From NCBI GenBank assembly GCA_021810105.1, contig JAJZJM010000001.1, forward strand, positions 1-64,000: a stretch of 64,000 bases of DNA. The letters are read 5' to 3'. The notes below the pieces were generated by a model. It made no database searches. It saw nothing but the letters and a program-made list of their open reading frames with translations, and was not told the DNA's origin. The DNA comes from Microcaldota archaeon. GTDB taxonomy: Archaea > Micrarchaeota > Micrarchaeia > Micrarchaeales > Micrarchaeaceae. Within the stretch, counting starts at the first letter, position 1; each line of letters starts with the position of its first letter. The position numbers were made by a program, and so were the translations under genes. This document shows, piece after piece, positions 34,913 through 45,596 of this stretch.

Positions 34913-36847
34913 TCATTCTATGATGAACCTGCTCAGAGTCCTGCTCCTTCTGCTCTTGAAAGGCTTGAACTGTACTCCGTTGCCAGAATAGAACTTTGAA
35001 AAGAACTCCACATATATCAGCCTTGCCCCCTGTATCCCGGACTCGAATATGGCGATTATGAGATTGAATATCTGCCCGACTATCAGGATAAATATTCCGA
35101 CTATCCCCAGAAGTATACTATGCGTCACTCCGTGAAGGAATATCAGGTCTATTATTCCTGCTAGTATCACAGAGGTGAGGAGTATGCCAACTAGCCTGAC
35201 ATAGGAGAGTATGTGGCTCACTATCGATGGGAGCTCCATCATGGACTGCACTCCCTCTCCATACAGCACAGCTATCACCCCAGCAATTATCATCCCGAAA
35301 GATGCGAGCGAGAATGGAGTGCCTAGCTGTGCCTTGTGAAGAACATTGAGCCCGAATATGACTATCCCTATCGCAGCGAGCATCCATCCGATCTTGGCTA
35401 CAGCATGCTTCTTGTTGCCGTGGGCCATGTTGTTTATGAAACCCAGGGCAAAACCAAATTCCACCATTACTACGCCGATCCATCCTGCTATAAGGAGCAG
35501 AGTGGGCAGGTTTGCTTCTACGTTGAAAAGCGCAGTGTATGGCAGCTGGAAGCCCATATACTCGTTGAAAGCCACTCCAAGAATCATTGCTATTACCGCG
35601 CCTGGCATTATTGCCTTTGCAATGATCTCGAGCCCGCTTGGGCTGATTATCATTGTTACGAATGACACTATCTTCTTCGGAAGCCTGCTTTTCTTTGGGG
35701 GATGCTTGAGCCTGCGGAGAAGCCAGAGCGCACCGAGTAGCATTATAAGCCCGTATGCAAAGTCGCCCACCATGAAGCCGAAGAATATAGGGAAGGCTAT
35801 GGCAAACATCAATGTCGGATCTATCTCGTCGCTTTTTGGGAGAGAGTAGAACCTTATGAAAAATTCGAAGAGCCTTGACCATGCAGGATTGTCGAACTGC
35901 GTGGGTGGCTGCTCTTCGGAGGAGATTTGCTCTAGTACATAATGGCCGTCAGATATTTTTGCTATTCCTTTTTCTATGCTTCCCATCTGCCGCTCCGGGA
36001 TCCATCCCTCTATAATTGCAACAGATTTGCTCACTCCAATCTTGTTCGCTACCTCTACCTTATCCATCTCTATGTCAAACTGCTCCCTTATGGCGCTAAC
36101 TTTAGAATACCACCTGTCAGATATCGTAATAAGCTCGTGCTGCAGAGACTTCATGCTCTCCTCGCATCTCGCTTTTGCCTTCCTTTCTTTTTCAAGAGCC
36201 TCTGCCACATTTCCATGCATCTGAGGGATTAACTGCATGCTTAGCTTGTAACCCTCTGCAGATCCGCTGAATTCTTTTTCTCCAGCTGCGGTTATACTGA
36301 CTATCCAAGCGTCTTTCAGGGAGATTATGCTTATATCATCGGATCCTTTCAGTTTTTCAATAAATTTTTTCCCATCCTTGCCGTATATGATGAATGACTT
36401 TACGCTTCCAGAGCTGAAAATCTGGAGGTCGCCTTTGAAGTCTTGGATAATTTCAAGCATAGCGATCCTGCTTGAATGCTCTTTTATCTCAGCGGCCTCT
36501 TTCTCGGTCTCTTTCCTTATAGAGCTTACCCTTTCGTCTATTTTTATGGAGCCTGCTTCCTTCATAAGCTCTTTTATGCTCCCGAAAGAGACTTTCGAGT
36601 CTGATGCAGTTTTGTATAGGCTGCCCTCCAGCCCTCTAAACCTCTGCGCCTCGTTCTGTATCTCTTTCTGCGCGGCTATTCCGCCTGCACCAATCTGCGC
36701 AATCCGAGCAGCTTCTGCTCCGGGAGTCTCTATCTGCATCGCTCCGATATCCTGAAGGATCGAGACGACATCGTCATAATACTCTTTTGATATTATGATC
36801 CTGGCCTTCTTCATCTTTGATGGCTTAAGCATGCTTATATCCTCCAT
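34913..36847 (-). CDS. atpI: A-type ATP synthase subunit I
   Basis: Large cytoplasmic domain plus C-terminal TM domain with FFGFMVGDFAYG and SYVRLVGILLTSVILAGI. Confidence 0.92.
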   Translation of the reverse strand: MEDISMLKPSKMKKARIIISKEYYDDVVSILQDIGAMQIETPGAEAARIAQIGAGGIAAQKEIQNEAQRFRGLEGSLYKTASDSKVSFGSIKELMKEAGSIKIDERVSSIRKETEKEAAEIKEHSSRIAMLEIIQDFKGDLQIFSSGSVKSFIIYGKDGKKFIEKLKGSDDISIISLKDAWIVSITAAGEKEFSGSAEGYKLSMQLIPQMHGNVAEALEKERKAKARCEESMKSLQHELITISDRWYSKVSAIREQFDIEMDKVEVANKIGVSKSVAIIEGWIPERQMGSIEKGIAKISDGHYVLEQISSEEQPPTQFDNPAWSRLFEFFIRFYSLPKSDEIDPTLMFAIAFPIFFGFMVGDFAYGLIMLLGALWLLRRLKHPPKKSRLPKKIVSFVTMIISPSGLEIIAKAIMPGAVIAMILGVAFNEYMGFQLPYTALFNVEANLPTLLLIAGWIGVVMVEFGFALGFINNMAHGNKKHAVAKIGWMLAAIGIVIFGLNVLHKAQLGTPFSLASFGMIIAGVIAVLYGEGVQSMMELPSIVSHILSYVRLVGILLTSVILAGIIDLIFLHGVTHSILLGIVGIFILIVGQIFNLIIAIFESGIQGARLIYVEFFSKFYSGNGVQFKPFKSRRSRTLSRFIIE

Positions 36848-37170
36848 TCCTTGGATAGAATTTTCGTGAATACCTCATATGATTCCTGGGGCTGGAGCAC
36901 TTTTACGTTTTTGGCCTTTGCAGACCATTCCTCTAAAATCTTCTCTGATTTCTCTTTTGCTGTGCTCTCCGCGTTTTTTTGCATTGAAGCCCTTTTTGCT
37001 TCAGCCTCGTTTGCAGCATCCGACAACCTCTTTGCTGCATCAGCCTGCGCCGCCTTTATCATATCGGCTGCCCTCTTCTCTGCTTCTGCAACCTCAGATG
37101 CCGAGCTGTCCTCAGCTTTCTTTATCCTAAGCAGAGTCTCTTCCGCTTCAGCCTGCAATATTGCGCTCAT
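36835..37170 (-). CDS. A-type ATP synthase subunit H-like
   Basis: 111 aa Ala/Glu/Lys-rich coiled coil, ATGA overlap with upstream smORF, precedes subunit I. Confidence 0.7.
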   Translation of the reverse strand: MSAILQAEAEETLLRIKKAEDSSASEVAEAEKRAADMIKAAQADAAKRLSDAANEAEAKRASMQKNAESTAKEKSEKILEEWSAKAKNVKVLQPQESYEVFTKILSKEWRI

Positions 37171-37289
37171 ATTAAAACCGCCAATACAAGTATGACTGCA
37201 ATTGCCGCAAGACCAATTGTAAGGTTGACAAGGGAAAATATTGTCCTTATCCTTGCAAACTCAACGGTTTTGTCATTACTGCTTTGCAT
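37167..37289 (-). CDS. 40-aa single-TM small protein within the ATPase operon
   Basis: [40 protein letters not shown]; overlaps the stop of subunit D and the start of H. Not in the supplied ORF track. Confidence 0.7.
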   Translation of the reverse strand: MQSSNDKTVEFARIRTIFSLVNLTIGLAAIAVILVLAVLI

Positions 37290-37995
37290 TTATCTTCCTC
37301 TTTATGAATTTCAAAGAGACTATCTGGTCCCTTTCCATGTCTTCAAGCCTCTGCCTTATGTACAGAATTTTCTGCTGCATCTTGGGTATGCTGACATTCT
37401 CTATTGCATTGGATCTTCTGTTAAGCTTCTCTATCTCGTAAAGCAGTTTCCTTAGGGAATTTTCCTTCTCTGCTATCTCTATCAGTGTATTGAATAGGTT
37501 AGTGTAACTTTTGCGTGCGTCCTGTACCGGAGTCGGAACCGATATAAGGTCATAGCCTATCCCGTGCACAGTGGATGCGAGGGTATTAAGGCTCGGTATC
37601 TTTACCCCCATAACGTTTTTGGCGTCAACAGCTATCAACATGCTACTCTGCTCTGCAGCGATCCTCTCAAGGTTTATTCTTCCGGCGTATATCTCTGCAA
37701 TCTTTGTGCTGTCCATGGCAGACTGCACAGATGCGCCGAGGTTAGCCTTCATGAGTTGTATCTGCCTCGCCATGTTGAAGAATTCCAGCACCAGGCTTGC
37801 CCTCTTCATCTTTATCAGGGAAAGCCCCTTGCTTGCTACAGCTACGCTCTTCCTGGTGCGTATCAGTTCAATCCTTGTAGTCTTTATGTTTACAGCGTTT
37901 ACCATGCTCACTCCTTCCATTTTCCGTATTTGGCTATGAATTCGTCCTTTATCCTCTTCATGTCGTTCTTGGACAGAGTGCTGAAAAGCTCCCAT
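37276..37995 (-). CDS. atpD: A-type ATP synthase subunit D (true start near [20 protein letters not shown])
   Basis: [30 protein letters not shown]. Confidence 0.88.
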   Translation of the reverse strand: MGAFQHSVQERHEEDKGRIHSQIRKMEGVSMVNAVNIKTTRIELIRTRKSVAVASKGLSLIKMKRASLVLEFFNMARQIQLMKANLGASVQSAMDSTKIAEIYAGRINLERIAAEQSSMLIAVDAKNVMGVKIPSLNTLASTVHGIGYDLISVPTPVQDARKSYTNLFNTLIEIAEKENSLRKLLYEIEKLNRRSNAIENVSIPKMQQKILYIRQRLEDMERDQIVSLKFIKRKINAKQ

Positions 37996-39287
37996 CCCAG
38001 GTCAAGGCTCTTGTCTATGCTTCTGTCCTCATCGTAGCCCTGCTTTACGAAGTTCTCTTCGAAAAGGTCTGCAAATTTCAAGCTGCGCCTGTCGCTCTCG
38101 CTCAGAGCCTCCTCGCCGACTATCTCGGTAAGGCTCCTTAAGTCTTTTCCAGCAGCGTATGACGAATATAACTGGTCTGAAACGTTCCTGTGATCTTCTC
38201 TGGTGTTCTTCTTGCCTATTCCCTGGTTCATAAGCCTCGACAGTGAGAGAAGCACGTCAACATTCGGATATATTCCTTTCCTGTGCAGCTCCCTGCTCAG
38301 AACAATCTGCCCCTCAGTTATGTAGCCCGTAAGGTCAGGTATTGGGTGGGTTATGTCGTCGCCGGGCATAGTCAGCATGGGTATCTGCGTTATAGAACCT
38401 TTCCTGTTGTTTATCTTTCCTGCCCTCTCGTATATTGTAGATAGGTCTGTGTACATGTATCCGGGATATCCGCGCCTGCCGGGAACCTCCTCCCTTGCAG
38501 CAGACACTTCCCTTAGCGCCTCTGCGTAATTGGTCATGTCTGTGAGTATTACAAGCACATGCATGTTCTCAGTGTATGCAAGGTATTCGGCGGCAGTAAG
38601 GGCAAGCCTTGGAAGTATTACCCTTTCCATAGATGGCTCTGATGAAAGATTCAGGAATACTACTGAACGCGAGAGAGCACCTGTCTCTTCAAGCTCTCTT
38701 TTGAAGAAGTTTGCCTCCTCGCTGTTTATTCCTATGCCTCCAAAAACAACTGCAAATTCCTCGCTCTGGCCGAGAATTTTAGCCTGTCTTGCGATCTGCG
38801 CTGCTATCCTGTTGTGGGGCAGCCCTGAACCTGAAAAGATCGGAAGTTTCTGTCCTCTTACAAGAGTATTCATGCAATCTATTGTAGAGATTCCTGTCTG
38901 TATGAATTCGGAGGGCTCCTCTCTTGCTGTAGGGTTTATAGGGCTGCCGGTTATCTCTATCTGCTCATTGCTGTATATCTGCGGGCCTCCGTCTCTTGGC
39001 TTTCCGACTCCGTCGAATATCCTCCCAAGCATGTCTGTGCTGACCGAAAGCTTTGCTGTGCTGCCTGTGAATCTGACTTTTGTTTTTTCAAGGTTCATTC
39101 CCCTTGTCTCCCCGAATGACTGCACGACAGCGATTCCGTTCCTGCTGTCTAGAACCTGCCCTGTTACAGTAGTTCCATCCTCCAGAGTAATTTCTGCTAT
39201 TTCATTGTATGCGGCATCGCTTACCCCCTCCACAAAAAGCAGCACGTTTGTTATCTGCTTTACGGTACTGTAGTATACATCTTTCAT
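37908..39287 (-). CDS. atpB: A-type ATP synthase subunit B
   Basis: [68 protein letters not shown]. Confidence 0.95.
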   Translation of the reverse strand: MKDVYYSTVKQITNVLLFVEGVSDAAYNEIAEITLEDGTTVTGQVLDSRNGIAVVQSFGETRGMNLEKTKVRFTGSTAKLSVSTDMLGRIFDGVGKPRDGGPQIYSNEQIEITGSPINPTAREEPSEFIQTGISTIDCMNTLVRGQKLPIFSGSGLPHNRIAAQIARQAKILGQSEEFAVVFGGIGINSEEANFFKRELEETGALSRSVVFLNLSSEPSMERVILPRLALTAAEYLAYTENMHVLVILTDMTNYAEALREVSAAREEVPGRRGYPGYMYTDLSTIYERAGKINNRKGSITQIPMLTMPGDDITHPIPDLTGYITEGQIVLSRELHRKGIYPNVDVLLSLSRLMNQGIGKKNTREDHRNVSDQLYSSYAAGKDLRSLTEIVGEEALSESDRRSLKFADLFEENFVKQGYDEDRSIDKSLDLGWELFSTLSKNDMKRIKDEFIAKYGKWKE

Positions 39288-41044
39288 GATTGCACCTTGT
39301 TTGCCTCCATATTTGCAAGATCCTTCACTGATTTTTGGAAATCCTGGTAATATGAATCTATTTTAGCCTCAGGGACAAACTTCATCCTCGCCATCTTACG
39401 CTTGGCTTCGGTATCCGATAGCTTATCCATTGTTATGCCCTTATCTAGCATAGCCTTCTCAGCAGAATCTAGCTCGAGTATCGACTTAAGCATTATCGCC
39501 TGCTTCTTAATTGAGGTGTATGTGTCGACCTCATCGAATGCGCTCTGCTGCAGGAAGTCCTCCCTTATCACCTTGGCTATATCTAACACCTCCTTCTCCT
39601 TTTCCGGAAGCGCGTCGTATCCGACAAGCTGGACTATCTCGTTTATCTCTGCCTCTTTCTGAAGTATCGACATTGAGGTTGAACGCATCTCATTCCATTC
39701 CTTGCCTACGTTCTTGTCGTACCATCCTCCAAGCTCATCCAGATATAGGGAATAGCTGTTAAGCCAGTTTATAGAAGGGAAATGCCTTCTGTTTGCCAGC
39801 GACGCATCCAGTGCCCAGAATACGCGAGTAACCCTTAATGTGTTCTGGGAGACTGGCTCGGATGTATCTCCTCCAGGAGGCGAGACAGCCCCTATTGCAG
39901 TGACTGATCCGGTAAGCCCGTTGATTGTCTGAACCCTTCCAGCCCTCTCGTAAAATTCTGCCACTTTTCTTCCCAGATATGCAGGATATCCTTCCTCTCC
40001 AGGCATCTCTTCCAGCCTTCCGGATATCTCCCTAAGAGCCTCTGCCCATCTTGACGTGCTGTCGGCCATAAGAGCAACATTGTAACCCATATCCCTGTAG
40101 TACTCTGCAAGAGTTATTCCTGTGTATATGCTCGCCTCCCTTGCAGCCACGGGCATGTTGGATGTGTTTGCAATTAATATTGTGCGGTCCATAAGAGGCT
40201 TGCCACTTTTCGGGTCGGTCAGCTCTGGGAATGTTGTAAGTATTTCGGTCATCTCATTTCCCCTTTCTCCACAACCTATGTATACTACTATCTCGCTGTC
40301 ACCCCATTTTGCGAGTTGGTGCGATACTACGGTTTTCCCGCTGCCGAAAGGACCGGGTATTGCTGCGCTTCCGCCTTTTGCTACAGGAAAAAGTGCGTCT
40401 ATCACCCTCTGGCCCGTAAGGAAAGGAACGTTGGGCGGCAGTTTGGAAGATACTGGCCTTGGTATTCTGACAGGCCAATCCTGTACCATGCTTATGCCCC
40501 TTCTGCCATCTTTACCTTCGACCGCAGCCACATCCTCGGATATTGTGAAGTCTCCCTCTGATATGCTTGCTATTTTGCCGTTTATTCCGTGAGGAAGCAT
40601 TACGAGATGCTTTATTAGGCCGGTCTCATCGACCTCGCCTATTATGTCTCCGCCATTTACAGAGTCGCCTATTTTCATCCTTGGAGTGAAATGCCATTTT
40701 TTCTTAGTATCTACAGGTTCTACGTCTATCCCTCTCGGCATGAAGTCTCCGCTTTTGCTCATTATCTTGTCAAGCGGCCTCTGTATTCCGTCGAATATTG
40801 AACCTATCAGTCCCGGGCCGAGTTTTACGGAAAGGGGCATGCCTGTGTCAGTGACAGGTTCTCCCGGCTTTAGCCCAGTAGTGTCTTCATAAACCTGTAT
40901 TGTGGCCTTTCCGGAATCTAGCTTTATGATTTCTCCTGTCAGCTTTTCATCTCCCACCTTGACCACATTATACATTTTGGAGCCTGTCAGCCCTGTAGCT
41001 ATAACCACAGGCCCAGAAACTCTGTATACTCTTCCGTTTTCCAT
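39284..41044 (-). CDS. atpA: A-type ATP synthase subunit A
   Basis: [18 protein letters not shown]-loop, [32 protein letters not shown]. Confidence 0.95.
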   Translation of the reverse strand: MENGRVYRVSGPVVIATGLTGSKMYNVVKVGDEKLTGEIIKLDSGKATIQVYEDTTGLKPGEPVTDTGMPLSVKLGPGLIGSIFDGIQRPLDKIMSKSGDFMPRGIDVEPVDTKKKWHFTPRMKIGDSVNGGDIIGEVDETGLIKHLVMLPHGINGKIASISEGDFTISEDVAAVEGKDGRRGISMVQDWPVRIPRPVSSKLPPNVPFLTGQRVIDALFPVAKGGSAAIPGPFGSGKTVVSHQLAKWGDSEIVVYIGCGERGNEMTEILTTFPELTDPKSGKPLMDRTILIANTSNMPVAAREASIYTGITLAEYYRDMGYNVALMADSTSRWAEALREISGRLEEMPGEEGYPAYLGRKVAEFYERAGRVQTINGLTGSVTAIGAVSPPGGDTSEPVSQNTLRVTRVFWALDASLANRRHFPSINWLNSYSLYLDELGGWYDKNVGKEWNEMRSTSMSILQKEAEINEIVQLVGYDALPEKEKEVLDIAKVIREDFLQQSAFDEVDTYTSIKKQAIMLKSILELDSAEKAMLDKGITMDKLSDTEAKRKMARMKFVPEAKIDSYYQDFQKSVKDLANMEANKVQS

Positions 41045-41377
41045 CTATGCACCTTTTAACATGTTTATGTCAACTCCTAGCACGCGCTTTGCCAATGCTT
41101 TTACAGATTCCTGGGAGGCTGTGCTGCCAGGCACAGGTATGAATAAGACTATCGGCTTTAATGATGTTTCTGCCTGCCTCAGCGTCCATTGATCCATTCC
41201 CGCTCTTAAGCTCTCTGAAACCATTACAAGATTATAATCCTTTGAAGCTAGAAGGCTTGCAAGCCTAGACATTGCATCGCTTCCGGTTTCCATGAAAACA
41301 TCTTTTATGCCGATAAGCTTGAATCCCAGTGCAAGCTCCCTTTCACCGATCACTGCTATCTTATCGAATTGCATCAT
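41045..41377 (-). CDS. atpF: A-type ATP synthase subunit F
   Basis: IAVIGERELALGFKLIGIKDVF; between C and A. Confidence 0.88.
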   Translation of the reverse strand: MMQFDKIAVIGERELALGFKLIGIKDVFMETGSDAMSRLASLLASKDYNLVMVSESLRAGMDQWTLRQAETSLKPIVLFIPVPGSTASQESVKALAKRVLGVDINMLKGA

Positions 41378-42429
41378 ACCACATACTTCAGTATTTTCAT
41401 CCTGTCTAATCTCGCCTTTCCTATATTATAATATTTGCCGAGCCACACAGCCCTTATCTCATCGCGCTCTATCTCGCTCCTTATCAAAAAGCCAATTATC
41501 TGCTCTACAGATATCGAAGACTCGTTGAACATCTTGAGATATTTCTTGTTAAGTTCGCGTTTGAGGGCAGCCTCTATGTAAGAGGAGAAGCGCTCCTCCC
41601 TGTATAGCTCAAACGCATCTCCTATATTGAACGGAACTATCTGCTGGATCTGCATGACGTCTCTGCCGAGCATCTCAAGTAGCCTGCTTTCCGGTATGCT
41701 TCCTCCTTTTATTATGAACTCTTTTATGTCGCTCCTGCCATACTCTATCGCCTTTATAACGCTCATTATATTCTTTATGTCTATGGAGCTTCTTATATAA
41801 TCCAACAGCATTCCTTCGTTGCCCATGTAGAATTTGAATGATTCGGTAAGCCTTGTATAATAATAGAGATCCAGCACCAGGAGCATTCCGGATATGTCTC
41901 CTTTGCGTGCATCATCAAGATTTTTCAGAAGAGGAGTCCCGTAGCCGAATTTTACCGCGTATGTTACCACTCCCTCGATATCCTTCTGTGAGATCATGTT
42001 GGCATAATCTTCTCTTGTTATAAGTCCTGCAAGTATGCCCACAGGTGTGCCGCTCTGCACTGTGAGGAATGCCTGCGTATGCTCTACAGCATAGCCAAGC
42101 TTCTTTGAGGAAAGTATTGTTTTTATGTTTTCTATGTCCCACCTTGTCATGAAAGCCGATACAATCTCTCTTGCCAACGGCGGTATTGCTGTAGCGGCTG
42201 CGTGCGCCATGCGCATCATGTGAGCATTTATTACCGCCTCTACAAGATCCGTGCCTTTGTAGACTCCGGAAAGCTCGTCTATTTCCTTCCTGTAAGAGGT
42301 CAATGATAAAGAGGATATGAAGTCAGCCATCTCTTTCTGCTCTAGCTGTTCAAGAAAAGCGGGGTTCAGAAAATCTGAGCGCATGCCTTTAAGCCTCCCG
42401 TATGCACCAGTGTATGTGGAGTCCATCAT
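41374..42429 (-). CDS. atpC: A-type ATP synthase subunit C
   Basis: 351 aa helical ORF, TGAYGRLKGMRSDFLNPAFLEQL, operon position. Confidence 0.85.
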   Translation of the reverse strand: MMDSTYTGAYGRLKGMRSDFLNPAFLEQLEQKEMADFISSLSLTSYRKEIDELSGVYKGTDLVEAVINAHMMRMAHAAATAIPPLAREIVSAFMTRWDIENIKTILSSKKLGYAVEHTQAFLTVQSGTPVGILAGLITREDYANMISQKDIEGVVTYAVKFGYGTPLLKNLDDARKGDISGMLLVLDLYYYTRLTESFKFYMGNEGMLLDYIRSSIDIKNIMSVIKAIEYGRSDIKEFIIKGGSIPESRLLEMLGRDVMQIQQIVPFNIGDAFELYREERFSSYIEAALKRELNKKYLKMFNESSISVEQIIGFLIRSEIERDEIRAVWLGKYYNIGKARLDRMKILKYVV

Positions 42430-42989
42430 TTCACCCTCTTTAGGATCTCTACAGCAACTCTGTCTTTTATAGAGTCGAGCAGCTTGTCAAGCGTATAATC
42501 TATTGACCTCTTTCTATCGGCAGAATATGCGACTATGCCGCCAGAAAAGGCTTCCTTCGCCTGCTCTACTGAGACACCCTGCATCGGCTTAATCATCACC
42601 ATGTCCTGCTTTCTTGCCATTATTATGCATCCTTCGCCAAGCTCTTTTGAGGCGGCTTCGGAGAGTTTTGCAAGCAGCCTTTTGTAATCCTCACTTTTTG
42701 CATACACCGCAAGCTGCTTTCTTATGTCTTCTATAGATTTCTCTATGGAATTATTCAAAGCCATCTGGTAAATTTGGGCGCCTTCTACATCCGCCTTGCT
42801 GGAAGCCTTAGACACTAACATCTCAGCCGCTTCGCTCGCTGCTGAGAGTTTCCCTGAAAGGTAATCCTGAGCCTGCTTTTTTGCATCATCCATTATGGAC
42901 TGGGACTTTAATCCAGCATCATCAAGCGTTTTCTTTACTTTCAACTCAGTATCCTTCTCTATTCTAGCCACTATTTCTTCGAGACCCAT
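42426..42989 (-). CDS. atpE: A-type ATP synthase subunit E
   Basis: GLEEIVARIEKDTELKVKKTLDDA coiled coil, operon position. Confidence 0.82.
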   Translation of the reverse strand: MGLEEIVARIEKDTELKVKKTLDDAGLKSQSIMDDAKKQAQDYLSGKLSAASEAAEMLVSKASSKADVEGAQIYQMALNNSIEKSIEDIRKQLAVYAKSEDYKRLLAKLSEAASKELGEGCIIMARKQDMVMIKPMQGVSVEQAKEAFSGGIVAYSADRKRSIDYTLDKLLDSIKDRVAVEILKRVK

Positions 42990-43009
42990 TGAACCAATTT
43001 ATGATATGC

Positions 43010-43249
43010 TCAAAGTATCTGTAATAGAAGTATGAGTCCTAGCACGAATCCGATTATCCACAATGTTTCTGGTATAACGAAGAAGAACAGGACCTGCCCG
43101 AATTTTTCTGGTCTTTCGGCTATTATTCCCATTCCTGCCGCACCGATTCCCTGCTGTGCCATACCTGTACCTATAAGTCCTCCCGCTATAGCAATAGATG
43201 CTGCAACTGCATATAAAGGATCTGCTGTAGTTACCATTTGTTTCACCAA
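43010..43249 (-). CDS. atpK: A-type ATP synthase subunit K (c-ring)
   Basis: 79 aa two-TM hairpin, AVAASIAIAGGLIGTGMAQQGIGAAGMGIIAERPEKFGQVLFFFVIPETLWIIGFVLGLILL. Confidence 0.9.
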   Translation of the reverse strand: MVKQMVTTADPLYAVAASIAIAGGLIGTGMAQQGIGAAGMGIIAERPEKFGQVLFFFVIPETLWIIGFVLGLILLLQIL

Positions 43250-43337
43250 TCATAAAGCGCAAGGCGCAGAGATATATGTTACATAATCTATAAAAAGCTG
43301 TACTTAGAATTGCATGAAAAATCCGCGTACGCAAAAC

Positions 43338-44354
43338 TTAGTGAAAAATATTTTTTGCGGATAGTGAAGAGTATTCTATGAAGGATTGCTTGGGTGTCAA
43401 GTTTGGGTTAAGCAGGCCGAAATCTGCTCCATAGCCAGTATTGCCGTAGAGATTGAACCAATATATTGCCTTTACATAGCTGTGCGAAGAAAAAAGCGCT
43501 ACATCCTGATAAAGGAATCTGGCCTGGTTGTTTTCTGAGAAGTTCTGGCCGTATGTCCAGTTGTTGGATGGAATTCCGGTCTCTGTTACGTATATAGGTT
43601 TGCCTGTGAGGGACTCATACTGGCTTAAAGAGTAGTTAAACAACTGGGCTACATTTCCCTCTCCTGTCTGCTGGTTCATATTATAGAAAGGCAAGCTGTA
43701 CGCGTGCACAGATATTGCATCGCAGTATTTGGCTGCGCCATACGACCAGACTTTTGCATAGAAAGAAAGCTGCTCCTGGCTTGGAGGAAAAATCTGTGCG
43801 CCGCCAAAGCAGATTATTGTGCTGTTCTGCTGCTTGCTCTTTATAATATAGTATGCGCTTTTTATCATCTCGTAATAGTCATACGCGCTTCCGTTTTCGT
43901 AGCCGCTCATAAATAAAGGGACTAGCGGCTCATTCCAGATCTCCCATGTTTTTATGCCGGGATACTCCTCTACCGCTTTCGTAACAGTCGTATTCCACTG
44001 TTCCAATGTCCAATTGCACATGCTCGCACAGGTTCCATTCCTTATGACAACCCCAAGAGTATCATAATCGATTATTCCGGTTATGCTGCCCCCCTCTTGA
44101 GTGACATTTGAAACAAACCCGGAAAAAGATGAGTCGTTTAGGTATACATCATCCCGAAAGCAGCTTATACCAGAATTTATAGCAATGGATACTGCATTGC
44201 TGCCTGGCTGCGCGTTTACACAGAGATTTTGAGAGTATTTTATCTCCTGGTTTTTGCCATTCATCAAATAAGCGAAAATCACTATCGCTGCTAATGCGAT
44301 TACGATTGCTGCAATTGCGATAAGCAAGAATATTTTTGCCATCAAACCATTCAA
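43338..44354 (-). CDS. Membrane-anchored glycoside hydrolase (clan GH-A-like)
   Basis: N-terminal TM; TWEIWNEPLVP (acid/base) and PIYVTETGIPSNNW (nucleophile) motifs. Confidence 0.75.
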   Translation of the reverse strand: MNGLMAKIFLLIAIAAIVIALAAIVIFAYLMNGKNQEIKYSQNLCVNAQPGSNAVSIAINSGISCFRDDVYLNDSSFSGFVSNVTQEGGSITGIIDYDTLGVVIRNGTCASMCNWTLEQWNTTVTKAVEEYPGIKTWEIWNEPLVPLFMSGYENGSAYDYYEMIKSAYYIIKSKQQNSTIICFGGAQIFPPSQEQLSFYAKVWSYGAAKYCDAISVHAYSLPFYNMNQQTGEGNVAQLFNYSLSQYESLTGKPIYVTETGIPSNNWTYGQNFSENNQARFLYQDVALFSSHSYVKAIYWFNLYGNTGYGADFGLLNPNLTPKQSFIEYSSLSAKNIFH

Positions 44355-45592
44355 AGCATTTCCAGGAATTCCGGGTCTTCTATGTACCCTTTGAACGCAT
44401 TGCCAAGTTTGACGGCTTCCGCACCGTCGACAACCCTATGGTCAAAAGTGATTGTAAACGGCAGTACTTTTCCTATTTTCGGATTTCCGTTATCGAAGAA
44501 CTGCCAATCGCGCATGGCCAGTATGCCAACTATCGCAACATCAGGGGGATTTATCATAGGCACAGCGAGGAATCCGCCGCCAAGGCTGCCTATGTTTGTT
44601 ATGGTTATCGTAGTATCCTTCATCTCTTCTATCTTTATTGTTTTGTCCTTTACTTTCTTTGAAAGCCCCTGTATCTCTTTAGCCATTTCTGCTACGCTTT
44701 TTTTGTCTGCGCCCTTTATCACCACAACCCTTAGCCCGTCTTCAGCCTCAGCCGCAAGGCCGATGTTGTAGTACTTCTTTACTATTATCTCCTGGTTGTC
44801 CCTGTCATAGCTGGCATTGAAATGGGGATTCTCCTTTAGCGCTTCTACCAATGCTTTGATTATAAATGGAAGGAATGTGAGGTGCACGTCCTTGCCCTTC
44901 ATCTTTTCCTTCTCTTTGGATACGAGATTCCACAGCTCTGTAGCATTTATCAGATCCATATGCGTTGCCCTAGGCGTTTTCCAAGACTCTTCCATGTTCT
45001 TGGCTATAGCCTTTCTTGTCATCGACATTGGAACGCGCTCAACCTCTTCCTTGTGAGAATCCTCAAGGACTTCGGAATACTTTTGCTGGGATGCTGCAGG
45101 CTGCTGCGTCTTCTGCATTGCAGATCTGACATCATTCTCCAATATCCTGCCATTCGGACCTGTTCCGATTATTTTGGATAGATCTACATTAAGATCGCGC
45201 GCCAGCTTCCTTACCGAAGGAGTAGCTATTAACTCCTTTGCAGGAGTAGGAACTGTTTTCTGTTCAGATACCTTCTGCTGAACTGCCTTCTGCACAGGCT
45301 GGTCTGGCTGCTTCTGTGCAGGTTGTTTTGGTACCTGCTGCTTCTGCCCTTTTAGCTCATCCTGTGTGCCTATAACCGCCAAAGCATCGCCAAGGTGTAA
45401 GGTAGAGCCTTCCTGTATGTTTATTTTTATTATGCCGCTTATTGGTGCAGGGACATTTACAATCGCCTTGTCTGTCTCAACTTGGACTACGGACTGGTCC
45501 TCTTTTACCTGATCCCCGTCCTTTACAAGCCACTTTTGTATTTTGCCCTCTGTTATCCCTTCGCCTACATCTACAAATTTTATCTCTTTCAT
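44351..45592 (-). CDS. pdhC: Dihydrolipoamide acyltransferase E2
   Basis: Lipoyl domain VETDKAIVNVPAP, peripheral-subunit-binding domain, FDHRVVDGAEAVKLGNAFK. Confidence 0.93.
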   Translation of the reverse strand: MKEIKFVDVGEGITEGKIQKWLVKDGDQVKEDQSVVQVETDKAIVNVPAPISGIIKINIQEGSTLHLGDALAVIGTQDELKGQKQQVPKQPAQKQPDQPVQKAVQQKVSEQKTVPTPAKELIATPSVRKLARDLNVDLSKIIGTGPNGRILENDVRSAMQKTQQPAASQQKYSEVLEDSHKEEVERVPMSMTRKAIAKNMEESWKTPRATHMDLINATELWNLVSKEKEKMKGKDVHLTFLPFIIKALVEALKENPHFNASYDRDNQEIIVKKYYNIGLAAEAEDGLRVVVIKGADKKSVAEMAKEIQGLSKKVKDKTIKIEEMKDTTITITNIGSLGGGFLAVPMINPPDVAIVGILAMRDWQFFDNGNPKIGKVLPFTITFDHRVVDGAEAVKLGNAFKGYIEDPEFLEML

Positions 45593-45596
45593 AGCA

